Of a DNA stretch of 44,348 nt, positions 9,067 to 18,882 are shown in pieces. Positions within the stretch are counted from its first letter, which is position 1, and each line of letters begins with the position of its first letter. Below the pieces are notes generated by a model. That model was given only the letters and a program-made list of their open reading frames with translations. It had not been told where the DNA came from and searched no databases. A program made the translations under genes and the position numbers. Location of the stretch: the NCBI GenBank assembly GCA_046757585.1, contig JBHHYR010000009.1, forward strand, positions 1-44,348. The letters run 5' to 3'. Source of the DNA: JBHHYR01 sp046757585. GTDB taxonomy: Bacteria; Desulfobacterota; Binatia; HRBIN30.

Positions 9067-9102
9067 GTATGTCACCATAGCACAGCTCGCGGGGTTTCAC
9101 CG
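9067..9102 (-). promoter_or_regulatory. Candidate extended -10 promoter for the ThDP enzyme gene
   Basis: On the minus strand TG-C-TATGGT (hexamer at 9079-9074) forms an extended -10 element, with a weak -35-like GTGAAA about 15 bases upstream. The predicted transcript would start about 40 bases before ATG 9025. The -35 match and spacing are poor. Confidence 0.3.
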
Positions 9103-9263
9103 GAGTGTGACCGGCGCCCTAAGATGTTCATCACGCCATGGCATCGAGGCCCGCGGTTAGACCCGGTGCGGCAAATGTACTAGGTTGGCCGCCAGTTGAT
9201 TCGGCAACGCGTTCTGCTGCTGCTCTCAGACGGCAGTGAGAAAGACAGCCTGGTTGAGGTGGG

Positions 9264-10331
9264 ATGAAAGCGATAGTCTTGTGCGCGGGTTTGGGGACGC
9301 GACTACGACCGTTGACCTTCAGCACCGCCAAGCACCTCATCCCGGTCGCGAACAAACCGGTACTGTTCTTCGGCATCGAAAACCTGGTGGCGGTCGGAGC
9401 GCGGGAAATCGCGATCATCGTCTCGAATGAAAGCCGCCACGTCATCCAGAACGCGGTGGACGACGGCCAGCGGTGGGGCGTGCGGGTCACATACATCGAG
9501 CAGCCGGAACCGCGCGGGTTGGCCCATGCCGCACGGTGTGCCGAGTCTTTCATCGGATCCGAGCCCTTTGTGATGTATCTCGGTGACAACCTCATCCCGG
9601 AAGGCCTCACCGGTGCGGTGGCGCGCTTTCGGGAAAGCGGCGCCAACGCCGTTGTCATGCTCAAGGCGGTCGAAGACCCGAGGCGTTTTGGGATCGCCGA
9701 GATCGCAGGCGACCGGATCATCCGCGTGGTCGAGAAATCGAAGCAGCCGCCCTCGAACCTGGCGATCGTGGGCGGGTACCTCTTCGACCAGACGATTTTC
9801 GAGTCGATTCGGCGGATCAAGCCTTCGTGGCGTAATGAGTACGAAATCACCGATGCCATTCAGGATCTGATCGAACGCGGTCTGTCCGTCCAACCCTACG
9901 TGATGAAGGGCTGGTGGAAGGACGCCGGGAAACCTGCAGACATCCTGGATGCCAACCGAGTGATGTTGGAGAAGACATCCAGCACGATGCGCGGGACGCT
10001 CGATGCGCGCTCCACGATCGAGGGGACGGTCGCCGTTGGTGACGCCACCGAAATCGTCGGCAGTCGTATCCGGGGCCCGGTCATCATCGGCTCGCAGGCG
10101 CGGATTGTGGAGTCGCGCGTTGGTCCGTACACCTCGATCGGCGATCGCGTTCACGTGATCGGTAGCTGCGTGGAGCACAGCGTCGTGATGGAAGACTCGG
10201 TCATCGAGCATCTCGATCGTGCAGTGACGAACAGCCTGATCGGCCGCAACGTTCGGGTGACGGGGAACTCCGGCAAGCAGCAAACGGTCCGCCTCCTCCT
10301 GGGCGACTTCAGCGAAACTGAGCTGCCATAG
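9264..10331 (+). CDS. rmlA: Long-form glucose-1-phosphate thymidylyltransferase (RmlA-type)
   Basis: A 355-residue nucleotidyltransferase that would make dTDP-glucose from glucose-1-phosphate and dTTP. The nucleotide-binding loop is AGLGTRLRPLTFSTAKHLIP (residues 8-27), GDN in MYLGDNLIPEG carries the metal-binding Asp, and EYEITDAIQ and WWKDAGKPADIL match the family. After the catalytic domain comes a left-handed beta-helix of hexapeptide-like repeats (about 240-330), the hallmark of the long form of about 353 residues. GAGGTGGG directly precedes ATG 9264. No rmlB, rmlC or rmlD is adjacent, so the nucleotide and sugar specificity is inferred and another NDP-sugar product is possible. Confidence 0.8.
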   Translation: MKAIVLCAGLGTRLRPLTFSTAKHLIPVANKPVLFFGIENLVAVGAREIAIIVSNESRHVIQNAVDDGQRWGVRVTYIEQPEPRGLAHAARCAESFIGSEPFVMYLGDNLIPEGLTGAVARFRESGANAVVMLKAVEDPRRFGIAEIAGDRIIRVVEKSKQPPSNLAIVGGYLFDQTIFESIRRIKPSWRNEYEITDAIQDLIERGLSVQPYVMKGWWKDAGKPADILDANRVMLEKTSSTMRGTLDARSTIEGTVAVGDATEIVGSRIRGPVIIGSQARIVESRVGPYTSIGDRVHVIGSCVEHSVVMEDSVIEHLDRAVTNSLIGRNVRVTGNSGKQQTVRLLLGDFSETELP

Positions 10332-10493
10332 GTAGCGCGCTCGCGGAGGGCGGAAAGCGCCGGGAAATCAGGGGTGGGTGCCTTCATGCCGAACCCTTCG
10401 AGCATGGTCAGGCAAACTGCGGCGCGGCCCGACCGGGAATGTCTCCCCCACGCGCCTAGTGACGCCGGCCGCTGCAGGCGCTATAAGGCGGCC

Positions 10494-10814
10494 ATGCGTT
10501 TGCGCAGCAATTCGTCGTGGCCACCCCTGCAGCTCGGGCTCCGTGGGGTGCGCTTCATGCGCTACCTGCCGCAGTTTGTGCAGCTGTACTGGCGTCTGCT
10601 GCGGGACCCGCGCGTCTCGGTGTGGCCGAAGGCGCTACTGCTCCTCAGCGTGCTTTACGTCCTGTCGCCGGTCGACATCCTGCCGGATGTGATGCCTTTG
10701 CTCGGCCAAGCCGATGATCTCGTGTTGGTGATCGTCGTCTGTCGCCTGTTCATGTACATGTGCCCGCGCGAGGTGGTGCAGGAGCACGTCCGTCGCATCG
10801 ATGCGGAGGCGTAG
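10494..10814 (+). CDS. DUF1232 (YkvA-like) small membrane protein
   Basis: A 106-residue protein with the DUF1232 core. A short helix (LYWRLLRDPRVSVWPKALL) is followed by a transmembrane segment containing LYVLSPVDILPD, the family signature, then GQADDLVLV. The function of the family is unknown. The frame is open back to 10374, but those 40 residues are basic and low in similarity, so I start at ATG 10494, which has AAGG 6 bases upstream. It ends 15 bp before the UPF0182 gene, suggesting cotranscription. Confidence 0.75.
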   Translation: MRLRSNSSWPPLQLGLRGVRFMRYLPQFVQLYWRLLRDPRVSVWPKALLLLSVLYVLSPVDILPDVMPLLGQADDLVLVIVVCRLFMYMCPREVVQEHVRRIDAEA

Positions 10815-10829
10815 CATCGTGAACGTGAT

Positions 10830-13589
10830 ATGAGACGGACCGCGCCCCTTCTCATCCTTCTGGCGAGCCTGCTGGTCGTAGTCGTGGTGACGTTCACGGC
10901 TCTCAGCGGGTTCCTCGTGGACTGGCTCTGGTTCGACGCGCTGGGATTCGGAGCAGTGTTCTCCACGGTCTGGCAGGTGAAGGTGGCGGCTTTCACCATC
11001 GCGGCCGTCGCCTCGGCCGTATTGTTGGCCACCAACGGGCTCCTAGCCTTGCGAACCCGGTCCGGAGGAGTCCGGCGCCTGCGGTTGCTGAGGGCGGACG
11101 GCGGCTCTATCGAGGGACTGCCGGAGATCCTGGAATTCTCGCCGGATAGCCTGCCATGGCGCTTGATCGTGCTAGCGGTGGCAGTCCTGCTCGGCCTGTT
11201 CATCGGTCTGGCGCAGGCGGGCAACTGGGAAACCTTTCTGAAGTGGTTCTACGCGGTACCGTTCGGACGCGCGGATCCTTTATTCCGCCATGACTTGGGT
11301 TTCTACATCTTCGCTCTGCCCGTCTACAAGCTGGCACGCGACTGGGCACTACTGGTCATTTTCCTCGGTGTCGCGATGGCAGCGGGGCTGTACTGGGCGC
11401 GGGGCGTGATTGATCTGGCGGTGGGAGTCACGAGGCTCAGCGCCCCCGTCATCCGACATCTCTCGGCGCTGCTCGCGCTGTTTTTTCTCGTCAAAGCAGG
11501 TGACTACGTCCTGCAGCGCTACGACCTGTTGCTCAGCCACCATGGAGTCATTTTCGGCGCCGGGTACACGGACGTGCATGTTCGCTTGCCGTTGCTGATG
11601 GGTCTGGTCGGAGCTTCCCTGGTTGGGATGGTCCTGTGCGCCGTGAATGTGGTCACCCGCGGGTTCCGCTTGCCCGTGGCGGCCGTCGTCTTGGTGTTCG
11701 CCGGCTCCCTGCTCGGAGGCATCGTCCCGGGTCTCTTCCAAAGCTACCGTGTCAAGCCGGACGAGCTGCGCCTCGAGGCGCCGTACATCGCCAGGGACAT
11801 CGCTTTCACTCGGTACGGTTTTGCGCTCGATCGCATCCGCAGGCAGCCGTTTCCCGCCGCCGGGACGCTGACGGAGGAGGTGCTGAAGGCGAACGACGCC
11901 ACGATCCACAACATTCGTTGGTGGGATCCGCGGCCGCTGCTCGACACCTACCGGCAGCTTCAGGAACTGCGTCTCTACTACGACTTCCATGACGTCGACA
12001 TCGATCGCTACACAATCGGCGGCACGTACCAGCAGATCATGTTGTCGGCGCGCGAGCTGAATCAATCTCGCCTGCCGCCAAATGCACAAACTTGGATCAA
12101 CCAGCACTTTAAATTCACCCACGGGATCGGCATCGCCATGAGCCCCGTGAACCGTTTTGACGACGAAGGGCTGCCGATCTTCTACGTAAAAGACATCCCC
12201 CCGGTGTCGTCGGTCGGCGTGCGAATCGACCGCCCGGAGGTATACTTCGGTGAGGAGACCCGCAATCACGTGGTGGTGGGCGGTGGAACGAAAGAGTTCG
12301 ATTACGCCAAGGGACAGGAAAACGTGTACGTCACCTATCACGGCCGCGGCGGTGTCTCCATGGGAAGCCTCTGGCGCCGGGCGTTGTTCGCCTGGCACTT
12401 CGGTGACGTCAAACTGCTCATTAGCAGCAACGTCACCGCTTCGAGCCGGATTCTGTTCCGCCGCCTCATCCAGGAACGAATAGGCCGTGTTGCGCCGTTC
12501 CTGCGTCTCGATCGCGATCCGTACCTGGCCGTGAGCGACGGGCGGTTGGTGTGGCTGCAGGATGCCTACACGACCAGCGATGCGCTACCCTACTCGCAGC
12601 GCATCGGGCGCGGTGATAGCGGTGATATCAATTACATCCGCAACGCCGTGAAGGTGGCCGTGGATGCGTACGACGGGACCGCGACTTTCTACGTTGCGGA
12701 TCCGGCAGACCCGATCGTCCGCACCTACGAGCGGATCTTTCCATCGCTGTTCCAGCCACTGGACAGAATGCCCGCCGCGCTACACGAGCACATCCGCTAC
12801 CCGGAGGACCTCTTCATGCTGCAGGCGAGCATGTACAGCACCTACCACATGACCGACCCGGAGGTGTTCTACAATAAGGAAGACCTCTGGAGTTTCCCGC
12901 AGGAGAACTACAGTGGCGAGACCATCAGGATGCAGCCGTACTACACCATCATGCGCCTGCCAGGCGGGGACCGCGAGGAGTTCATCCTCATGCTGCCGAT
13001 GGTTCCGAATAGTCGCGACAACATGATCGCATGGCTAGCGGCACGCTGTGACGGCGAGCACTACGGCACGGTGATCGAGTTTGCGTTTCCGAAGGAGAAG
13101 CTCATCTACGGCCCGGCGCAAATCGAAGCCCGCATTGACCAGGAGACGACGATCTCCCAACAACTCTCACTCTGGAACCAGACTGGCTCCCGGGTCATCC
13201 GCGGCAATCTGTTGGTGATTCCCATCGATGACATGCTCCTGTATGTGGAGCCGCTGTACCTGAGTGCGGAAAGCCGCCAGCTGCCGGAACTCAAGCGTCT
13301 GATCGCCTCGGTGGGTGATCGGGTCGCGATGAGCCAGCGCATGGAACCCTTGCTGGCGGCACTGTTACCCGGACAAGGGAGGCAGCCGCCAGTCGTCACG
13401 GCTGCGGTTTCGCGGGCGGGCGCAGCAGCGATGCCGCAACAACCCAGCGGCGCGGCGCAAGACGCCTTGACGCACTACCGGCAAGCGCTCGATGCGTTAC
13501 GTGACGGCAATTGGCAGGCGTTCGGGAGCGAAATGGACGCGTTGCGCAAGGCGTTGGAAGGTACGGCAGCAGCACCAGGCGGCTCGTAG
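10830..13589 (+). CDS. UPF0182 family large membrane protein
   Basis: A 919-residue protein matching UPF0182 in length and layout: about seven hydrophobic helices in the first 300 residues, beginning with a long N-terminal segment and a conserved VDWLWFDALGFG motif, then a large soluble region. Motifs in the latter include PYIARDIAFTRYGF, WDPRPLLDTYRQLQ and PEDLFMLQASMYSTYH. The C-terminus is an Ala/Gln-rich linker followed by a short helical tail (LTHYRQALDALRDGNWQAFG), also seen in relatives. The molecular function of the family is unknown. ATG 10830 has no strong ribosome site, so translation may be coupled to the DUF1232 gene. Confidence 0.9.
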   Translation: MRRTAPLLILLASLLVVVVVTFTALSGFLVDWLWFDALGFGAVFSTVWQVKVAAFTIAAVASAVLLATNGLLALRTRSGGVRRLRLLRADGGSIEGLPEILEFSPDSLPWRLIVLAVAVLLGLFIGLAQAGNWETFLKWFYAVPFGRADPLFRHDLGFYIFALPVYKLARDWALLVIFLGVAMAAGLYWARGVIDLAVGVTRLSAPVIRHLSALLALFFLVKAGDYVLQRYDLLLSHHGVIFGAGYTDVHVRLPLLMGLVGASLVGMVLCAVNVVTRGFRLPVAAVVLVFAGSLLGGIVPGLFQSYRVKPDELRLEAPYIARDIAFTRYGFALDRIRRQPFPAAGTLTEEVLKANDATIHNIRWWDPRPLLDTYRQLQELRLYYDFHDVDIDRYTIGGTYQQIMLSARELNQSRLPPNAQTWINQHFKFTHGIGIAMSPVNRFDDEGLPIFYVKDIPPVSSVGVRIDRPEVYFGEETRNHVVVGGGTKEFDYAKGQENVYVTYHGRGGVSMGSLWRRALFAWHFGDVKLLISSNVTASSRILFRRLIQERIGRVAPFLRLDRDPYLAVSDGRLVWLQDAYTTSDALPYSQRIGRGDSGDINYIRNAVKVAVDAYDGTATFYVADPADPIVRTYERIFPSLFQPLDRMPAALHEHIRYPEDLFMLQASMYSTYHMTDPEVFYNKEDLWSFPQENYSGETIRMQPYYTIMRLPGGDREEFILMLPMVPNSRDNMIAWLAARCDGEHYGTVIEFAFPKEKLIYGPAQIEARIDQETTISQQLSLWNQTGSRVIRGNLLVIPIDDMLLYVEPLYLSAESRQLPELKRLIASVGDRVAMSQRMEPLLAALLPGQGRQPPVVTAAVSRAGAAAMPQQPSGAAQDALTHYRQALDALRDGNWQAFGSEMDALRKALEGTAAAPGGS

Positions 13590-13674
13590 GAGGCATCCCG
13601 GCAGGGCTGTCGTGGCGACCGCGTTGGTGCCGGCCACTGTTGCGCGGCCGTCATTGTTGTTGTCGGATTTCCGG

Positions 13675-16626
13675 TCAGCCCGGGACCCCGAACAGCTCGG
13701 CATAGACGGCGCGAATCGCCCCGGTGTGGCGTCGATAATCATCGAGCAATGCCCGGCGGGCCCCGCCTGGGCGCTGCGGCGAGGTGTAGCCAAGGCGCCG
13801 AGCGAGCGCGTCCAGGTCGCCGCGTTCTTCATCGAGATCGGAGATCGAGCGATTGGCCACCACCCGCAAGCAACTGGAAAGGCGCTGGAGGAACGCCCAG
13901 CCCTCGCGCAGGCGGCGGGCGTCTCCGGTGGCCAACAGACCGAGTGCTTCGAGGCGTGTCAACTGGGTCGCGACGCTGTCAGGCGCGAACAGCTGGGGGT
14001 GTGCGCGGCCATGCTGGAGCTGGAGGAGCTGCACCACGGCTTCCACGTCGAGCAAGCCGCCGCGGCCGGTCTTGAAGTCGTGGCGCTGCGCAGTTTCGCG
14101 CGCCAGTTCACTTTCCATGCGCAGTCGGATGCGGTGGATTTCTTCCCTCAAGTTCGCCGGTAACGGCTTGCGCAGGATCTGTTGTCGCAGCGTCTCGAAG
14201 GTCTGCGCCAGCTGCTTCCCGCCGGCAACCGGCCGGGCGCGCAGCAGCGCTTGGCGTTCCCACACCTGCGCGCTGGTTTCATGATAGTGTCGAAAGGCTG
14301 GAAGCGAGCAAACAAGCATCCCCTGGTTTCCCGAGGGGCGCAAGCGCGCGTCGATCTGGTAGCATACCCCCTCCTTCGTCCGTACTTGGAGCGCCCAGAT
14401 GAGCTTCTGCGCCAGGCGCACGAAATACTCCTGCGCCGCCAGCAGGCTGCGGTCGCTGCGGCCCGCCACGTCGTACAGGAAGATGACATCGAGATCGCTG
14501 CCGTAGGTCAGCTCCCGGCTCGCCATCTTGCCTAACCCGACGACCAGGAACTCGCCGAGCTGGCCCGCTTCCCGACCCTGTGCCTGGCGCCGCTCGAGTT
14601 CTGCCTGCGCCAGCACCAGACCTTGTTCAACGCACACCTCGGCGATGTCAGTGAGTGCCCGCTCCGTCTCGGATGACGTGATCTTTCCGGCCAGATCCAG
14701 AAGCCCCACGTTGATGAGCTCGCGGTTATGGAACAGGCGCAAAGCATCGAGGCCGGCCTCGACTTTTTCACGGCCTTCCTCCCGAGCAAGGTCGCGTGAG
14801 ATCTCCGCCAAACTCTGGCGCAGCTGCTGGCGCGAGAGCAGCAGAAGGTTCGGATCGCTGAATACCGGCTCGATCAGCCGCGGATGTGTGGAGAAGTAGC
14901 TCGACAAATACTCCGAGGCGGCGAACAGGCCCGTGAGCCGAGGGACGAGCTCGGGCCGATCAAGCAGTAGCTCGTAGTAGAAACGACGCCTGCCCACACC
15001 ATGAATGAAGCGATTCAGGTTGTTCATCGCACGCTCGGGGTCGGCACTGCGCTCGACTTCCGCGGCAAACCGGCCCGCCAGATCCTCGATCATCCGGCGC
15101 GATGCAGCGGTGGCGAGGAAGGCCGGGACATTCCGGGAAAAGAGTGCGAGCACGCGCTCGCTTGCACTTCTCGGGAAGAGGGCCGTGAAAATCCGGCGAA
15201 TGTTCCCGCGATGCGTCGCCAGGGCTTGTTCGAAGCCAGCGACGGGGTCGCCTGCGAGGAAATGCAGTGCACGCGCCAGGCGTTCGAGCTTGTCCCGCTG
15301 CTTGGGGAGGTGGTGCGTCTGACGCTCGGCTTCCATCTGCAATCCGTTCTCCGTCCGGCGCAGAAAGCGGTACGCGGCAGCCAGTTGTGCCGCGGCGTCG
15401 CCCGGGAGTACCCCCGCCTCTGCCAGCGCGCACAGGGCGGCTTCCGTGGACGGTACGCGGAGCTGCGGAATACGTCCGCCATGCAGCATCTGTAACGCCT
15501 GCACGATGAACTCGATGTCACGAATTCCACCGCTTCCGATCTTTACGTCAAAGGTTTCGGTGGCGCGGCCTCTGGTCTGTTCAATTCTCTCTTTCATCTC
15601 CTTGATGGCCGCGACGCCCGCGTAGTCCATCGTCGAGCGATAGATCATCGGGGCGATCGCATGGATCGTGCGCCAGCCGAGTCCAAGATCGCCGGCCACC
15701 GGGCGTGCCTTCATGAAGGCCGCTCTTTCCCAGGTCGCGGCCCACAACTCGTAGTACCCGACCAGGCGTTCACCGGATACCACGAGCGGGCTCTGACTGC
15801 CCTCGGGACGCAGGCTGAGATCGATGCGGTAGAGAAACCCCTCGGAGGTCGGCCGGCCCACCAGGCGGCCAAATTCTTGGGCCCAGCGGGTGAAGTACTC
15901 CGGCGGCGCCATCCCGCGCGGGCCACCACTGAGCGGTGCCGGCGGGTCTTCGTACATGTAGACGAGATCCACGTCGGAGGAGTAGTTGAGCTCCTCGGCA
16001 CCTAGCTTACCCAGTGCTAGGACGCAGAAACCAAGGTCCACGCGTTCGCCCTGCGGCCCGCTCCAGCTCGGCGGCCCGCAGCTGTCTCCGAGCGCAGCGG
16101 CGGTGCAGGCAAGGGCGCTGCTCAGCAGTGCATCGGCCAGGTGAGAAATCTCAGCCAGGGTCGTCCCGACCCGCTCTTCAGGGACCAGATCGTCGGACAG
16201 CTCGCGCACCGTGATGCGCGCCAGTTCGTAGTACTTGAAGCGCCGCAAGGCGTCGCCCCGGTCGAAAGAGGGCACACGGTCCAGCGCATTCCGGAGCCGG
16301 AGGACGTACTCTGGCGCGCTACGTGGCAGTGAGAGGTCGTCAGCAGCAAGCTCACACAGCCAGCGAGGATGCCGGAGTAGGAACGGCACCAGAAACTGTG
16401 CCGCCCCACACAAGCAGGCGAGGACGCGGACCAGCGCCCCTGGCCGGTCAGCCCACACCGCCCGGAGGCGAGCGCGATCGGCGTCTCCCGCTGCTGCCAA
16501 GATGCTAGCGGCCAGAGCAGGGGCATGGCCCGGATCCGCGGAGTGGGACAGGGCGCGCCCAAGCTTGTCTGTGAGACCAGCTAGCTTCAATCGAGCTTCG
16601 ATGTCTGTGAGGATTGCGTCACTCAT
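13675..16626 (-). CDS. glnE: Bifunctional glutamine synthetase adenylyltransferase/removase
   Basis: A 983-residue GlnE that adenylylates and deadenylylates glutamine synthetase in response to PII signals. Two nucleotidyltransferase domains are visible. The N-terminal adenylyl-removase domain has GKLGAEELNYSSDVDLVY (residues 206-223, Asp218 and Asp220); the C-terminal adenylylase domain has GKMASRELTYGSDLDVIF (699-716, Asp711 and Asp713). Each is followed by a helical domain with GGIRDIEF or GGLLDVEA. Length matches the family (about 940-990). In the first domain the usual GSD reads SSD, a mild change. No glnA or glnB is nearby. It is divergent from the crotonase at 16746. Confidence 0.95.
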   Translation of the reverse strand: MSDAILTDIEARLKLAGLTDKLGRALSHSADPGHAPALAASILAAAGDADRARLRAVWADRPGALVRVLACLCGAAQFLVPFLLRHPRWLCELAADDLSLPRSAPEYVLRLRNALDRVPSFDRGDALRRFKYYELARITVRELSDDLVPEERVGTTLAEISHLADALLSSALACTAAALGDSCGPPSWSGPQGERVDLGFCVLALGKLGAEELNYSSDVDLVYMYEDPPAPLSGGPRGMAPPEYFTRWAQEFGRLVGRPTSEGFLYRIDLSLRPEGSQSPLVVSGERLVGYYELWAATWERAAFMKARPVAGDLGLGWRTIHAIAPMIYRSTMDYAGVAAIKEMKERIEQTRGRATETFDVKIGSGGIRDIEFIVQALQMLHGGRIPQLRVPSTEAALCALAEAGVLPGDAAAQLAAAYRFLRRTENGLQMEAERQTHHLPKQRDKLERLARALHFLAGDPVAGFEQALATHRGNIRRIFTALFPRSASERVLALFSRNVPAFLATAASRRMIEDLAGRFAAEVERSADPERAMNNLNRFIHGVGRRRFYYELLLDRPELVPRLTGLFAASEYLSSYFSTHPRLIEPVFSDPNLLLLSRQQLRQSLAEISRDLAREEGREKVEAGLDALRLFHNRELINVGLLDLAGKITSSETERALTDIAEVCVEQGLVLAQAELERRQAQGREAGQLGEFLVVGLGKMASRELTYGSDLDVIFLYDVAGRSDRSLLAAQEYFVRLAQKLIWALQVRTKEGVCYQIDARLRPSGNQGMLVCSLPAFRHYHETSAQVWERQALLRARPVAGGKQLAQTFETLRQQILRKPLPANLREEIHRIRLRMESELARETAQRHDFKTGRGGLLDVEAVVQLLQLQHGRAHPQLFAPDSVATQLTRLEALGLLATGDARRLREGWAFLQRLSSCLRVVANRSISDLDEERGDLDALARRLGYTSPQRPGGARRALLDDYRRHTGAIRAVYAELFGVPG

Positions 16627-16745
16627 CGCGCCGACTTCAGACTCATGGCTAGTTCAACTGCTCGCAGAGCGCCAGTGTGGCGTTTGGATGCCACGGGTGA
16701 CTGCCGCTGGCTACACCCGCCGCGATTTCTGCTAGGGTGGCACCT

Positions 16746-17528
16746 ATGGCTGGGCAGGTGTACACGCGAAAGAAGGGACAGCTCGGCTGGCTCATCTTCG
16801 ACCATCCGGAGCGGCGCAACGCGATCTCCGTGGCGATGTGGCGGCAGATCCCCGCGGCCCTGCAGCAACTCGCCGATGATGACGAGGTGCGTGTGGTCAT
16901 CATGCGTGGAGGCGGTGACATCGCGTTCGTCTCTGGGGCTGACATCTCGGAGTTCCAGGCCAGCCGAACCGGGGAGGCAGCGAAGCTGTACGACGCGGAC
17001 AATGCGCGTGCGTTCGCGGCACTCACGAACCTCCAGAAGCCACTGATCGCCATGATTCACGGTTTCTGTGTTGGTGGCGGCGTCGCAATTGCCCTCGCTG
17101 CGGACCTCCGCTACGCGGATACCGACGCGGTCTTCGCGATTCCCGCGGCGCGGCTCGGCCTTGGATACCACATGATTCCGCTCGAGGCACTCACGAACGT
17201 CGTGGGCTTCTCGGCAGCCAAGGAAATCTTCTTCACGGCGCGCCGCTTCCAAGCGCGGGAGGCACTCCGCATGGGGTTGGTCAACAACATCGTTCCCAAG
17301 GCCGAGCTCGAGCACCTCGTGCGCGATACGGCACAGCGCATCGCTGAGAACGCGCCGCTGACGGTGCGCAGCGTAAAGTTGATCGTGCGCGAGCTGATGC
17401 GACCCCCCAGCGAACGCGACCTGCAGGCGGTGGCCGCCTCGATCGACGCCTGCTTCGGGAGTGAAGACTATGCTGACGGTGTGCGGGCGTTTCTGGAAAA
17501 GCGGCGCCCCCGGTTTCGAGGCCGGTGA
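16746..17528 (+). CDS. Crotonase-fold protein lacking both hydratase glutamates
   Basis: A 260-residue enoyl-CoA hydratase/isomerase family protein. The oxyanion-hole segments are present (FVSGADISEF and HGFCVGGGVAIAL). The two catalytic Glu of classical hydratase (Glu144 and Glu164 in rat enzyme) align with Ala114 (GGGVA) and Ala134 (AIPAARLG). It therefore probably is not a simple hydratase; isomerase, hydrolase or other crotonase chemistry is open, and the PAARLGLGY variant is a recognised branch of the superfamily. ATG 16746 with AGGG 8 bases upstream is preferred over GTG 16737. It ends 3 bp before the CoA-transferase gene, so the two are one operon. Confidence 0.8.
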   Translation: MAGQVYTRKKGQLGWLIFDHPERRNAISVAMWRQIPAALQQLADDDEVRVVIMRGGGDIAFVSGADISEFQASRTGEAAKLYDADNARAFAALTNLQKPLIAMIHGFCVGGGVAIALAADLRYADTDAVFAIPAARLGLGYHMIPLEALTNVVGFSAAKEIFFTARRFQAREALRMGLVNNIVPKAELEHLVRDTAQRIAENAPLTVRSVKLIVRELMRPPSERDLQAVAASIDACFGSEDYADGVRAFLEKRRPRFRGR

Positions 17529-17531
17529 GCG

Positions 17532-18770
17532 ATGACCGCAGGTAGCAGCCCTCTTGCCGGCGTGCGTGTCCTCGACCTCACCCGCTATCTCGCCGGACCG
17601 TTCTGCACGATGCTGCTTGCCGACTACGGCGCGGATGTGGTGAAAATCGAGTCCAGCAAGGGTCGGGAGTTCCGGTCTCCCGGCGCCACGCAAGACTCCT
17701 ACTTTTTCTTCTCGAGCAACCGCGGTAAGCGCTCAGTGGTTCTCGACTTCCGTTCGAAAGCTGGCCGGGAGCTGATCCTGCGTGTGCTGCCGCACTTCGA
17801 CGTACTCGTGGAGAATTTTCGTCCGCAGGTCATGGAACAGCTCGGTCTCGGGGCCCCGACATTGACTGAACGCTTTCCCAGGCTCGTGTACTGCGGCATC
17901 TCTGGATTTGGGGCCACCGGGCCGTACCGGGCGCGACCGGGTTTCGATCAGATCGCCCAAGGGATGAGCGGGTTCATGAGTCTGACCGGTACCGCGGAGA
18001 GTGGTCCGATGCGGGCGGGAATCGCCATCGGGGACCTGTTGGCGGGTATTTTCGCCGCGCACGGCATCCAGCTGGCGCTGCTGGCGCGCCAGCGCACAGG
18101 TCGCGGGCAGGTGGTAAACACGTCCCTGCTCGAAGCCCTGATCGGCGTCCTGTCATGGGGTGCCGGTATGTATTTTGAAACGGGAGTTGCCCCAGGCCCC
18201 GCCGGATACCACCACCCCCTGGCGTCGCCCTACGGGCGCTTTCACGCACGGGACGGGTACGTGAACATTGCTGCCGGAAACGATACCATGTGGCAGACGC
18301 TGGCCCGTGAGCTCGGGCGCGAGGACTGGCTCAGCGATGCACGTTTCGCCCACATCATCGCACGGCTGCAGGAGCGCGAGGCGCTCACTGCCGAGATCGA
18401 GTCCGTGCTGCGCACCAACGATGTGGCGTACTGGGTCGAACGCCTCAATCGGGCCGGTGTGCCCGCCGGTCCTGTACTCAACGTCGAGCAGGTTTTCGCG
18501 GATCCCCAGGTGCTTGCCCGCCACATGCTCGTCGAGTTGCCACACCCGGAGATCGGTACCTTCAAGACGACCGGTCTCCCGGTCAAACTCTCGCGCAACC
18601 CGGGCAAGATCGCGCGCCGCCCGCCGCTGGCGGGCGAACATACTGACGAGGTGCTGCTCGAGTGCGGGCTCGCGCGTCCGGAGATCGACCGCCTGCGCAG
18701 CGACAGGGTGATCGGATCGAACCTCGAGGGGCAGGGAGCGGCGGGGGCGAGGCGGAGCAACGACAGGTGA
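17532..18770 (+). CDS. CaiB/BaiF family III CoA-transferase
   Basis: A 412-residue family III CoA-transferase that would move CoA between carboxylic acids. Near the N-terminus LAGVRVLDLTRYLAGPFCTM and DYGADVVKIE match the family, followed by NRGKRSVVLD. The catalytic Asp is Asp168 (GIAIGDLLAG), which forms the acyl anhydride. The middle domain has HPLASPYGRFHARDGYV and a C-terminal Pro-Val loop (GVPAGPVLNVEQVF). The last ~15 residues are a Gly/Ala/Arg-rich tail beyond the usual family end. It is co-operonic with the crotonase and converges with recN. The acid substrate is unknown. Confidence 0.9.
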   Translation: MTAGSSPLAGVRVLDLTRYLAGPFCTMLLADYGADVVKIESSKGREFRSPGATQDSYFFFSSNRGKRSVVLDFRSKAGRELILRVLPHFDVLVENFRPQVMEQLGLGAPTLTERFPRLVYCGISGFGATGPYRARPGFDQIAQGMSGFMSLTGTAESGPMRAGIAIGDLLAGIFAAHGIQLALLARQRTGRGQVVNTSLLEALIGVLSWGAGMYFETGVAPGPAGYHHPLASPYGRFHARDGYVNIAAGNDTMWQTLARELGREDWLSDARFAHIIARLQEREALTAEIESVLRTNDVAYWVERLNRAGVPAGPVLNVEQVFADPQVLARHMLVELPHPEIGTFKTTGLPVKLSRNPGKIARRPPLAGEHTDEVLLECGLARPEIDRLRSDRVIGSNLEGQGAAGARRSNDR

Positions 18771-18882
18771 AGCGTGCACGCGATGCATGCACCCGCGAGG
18801 TAGACGTGACTTTGCCGAGTTCCCCCCTCGCCCTGCGCCTGGCTGCTGGGCACTCGCCGCCCGTTCCCGACGGCAGCTACGG

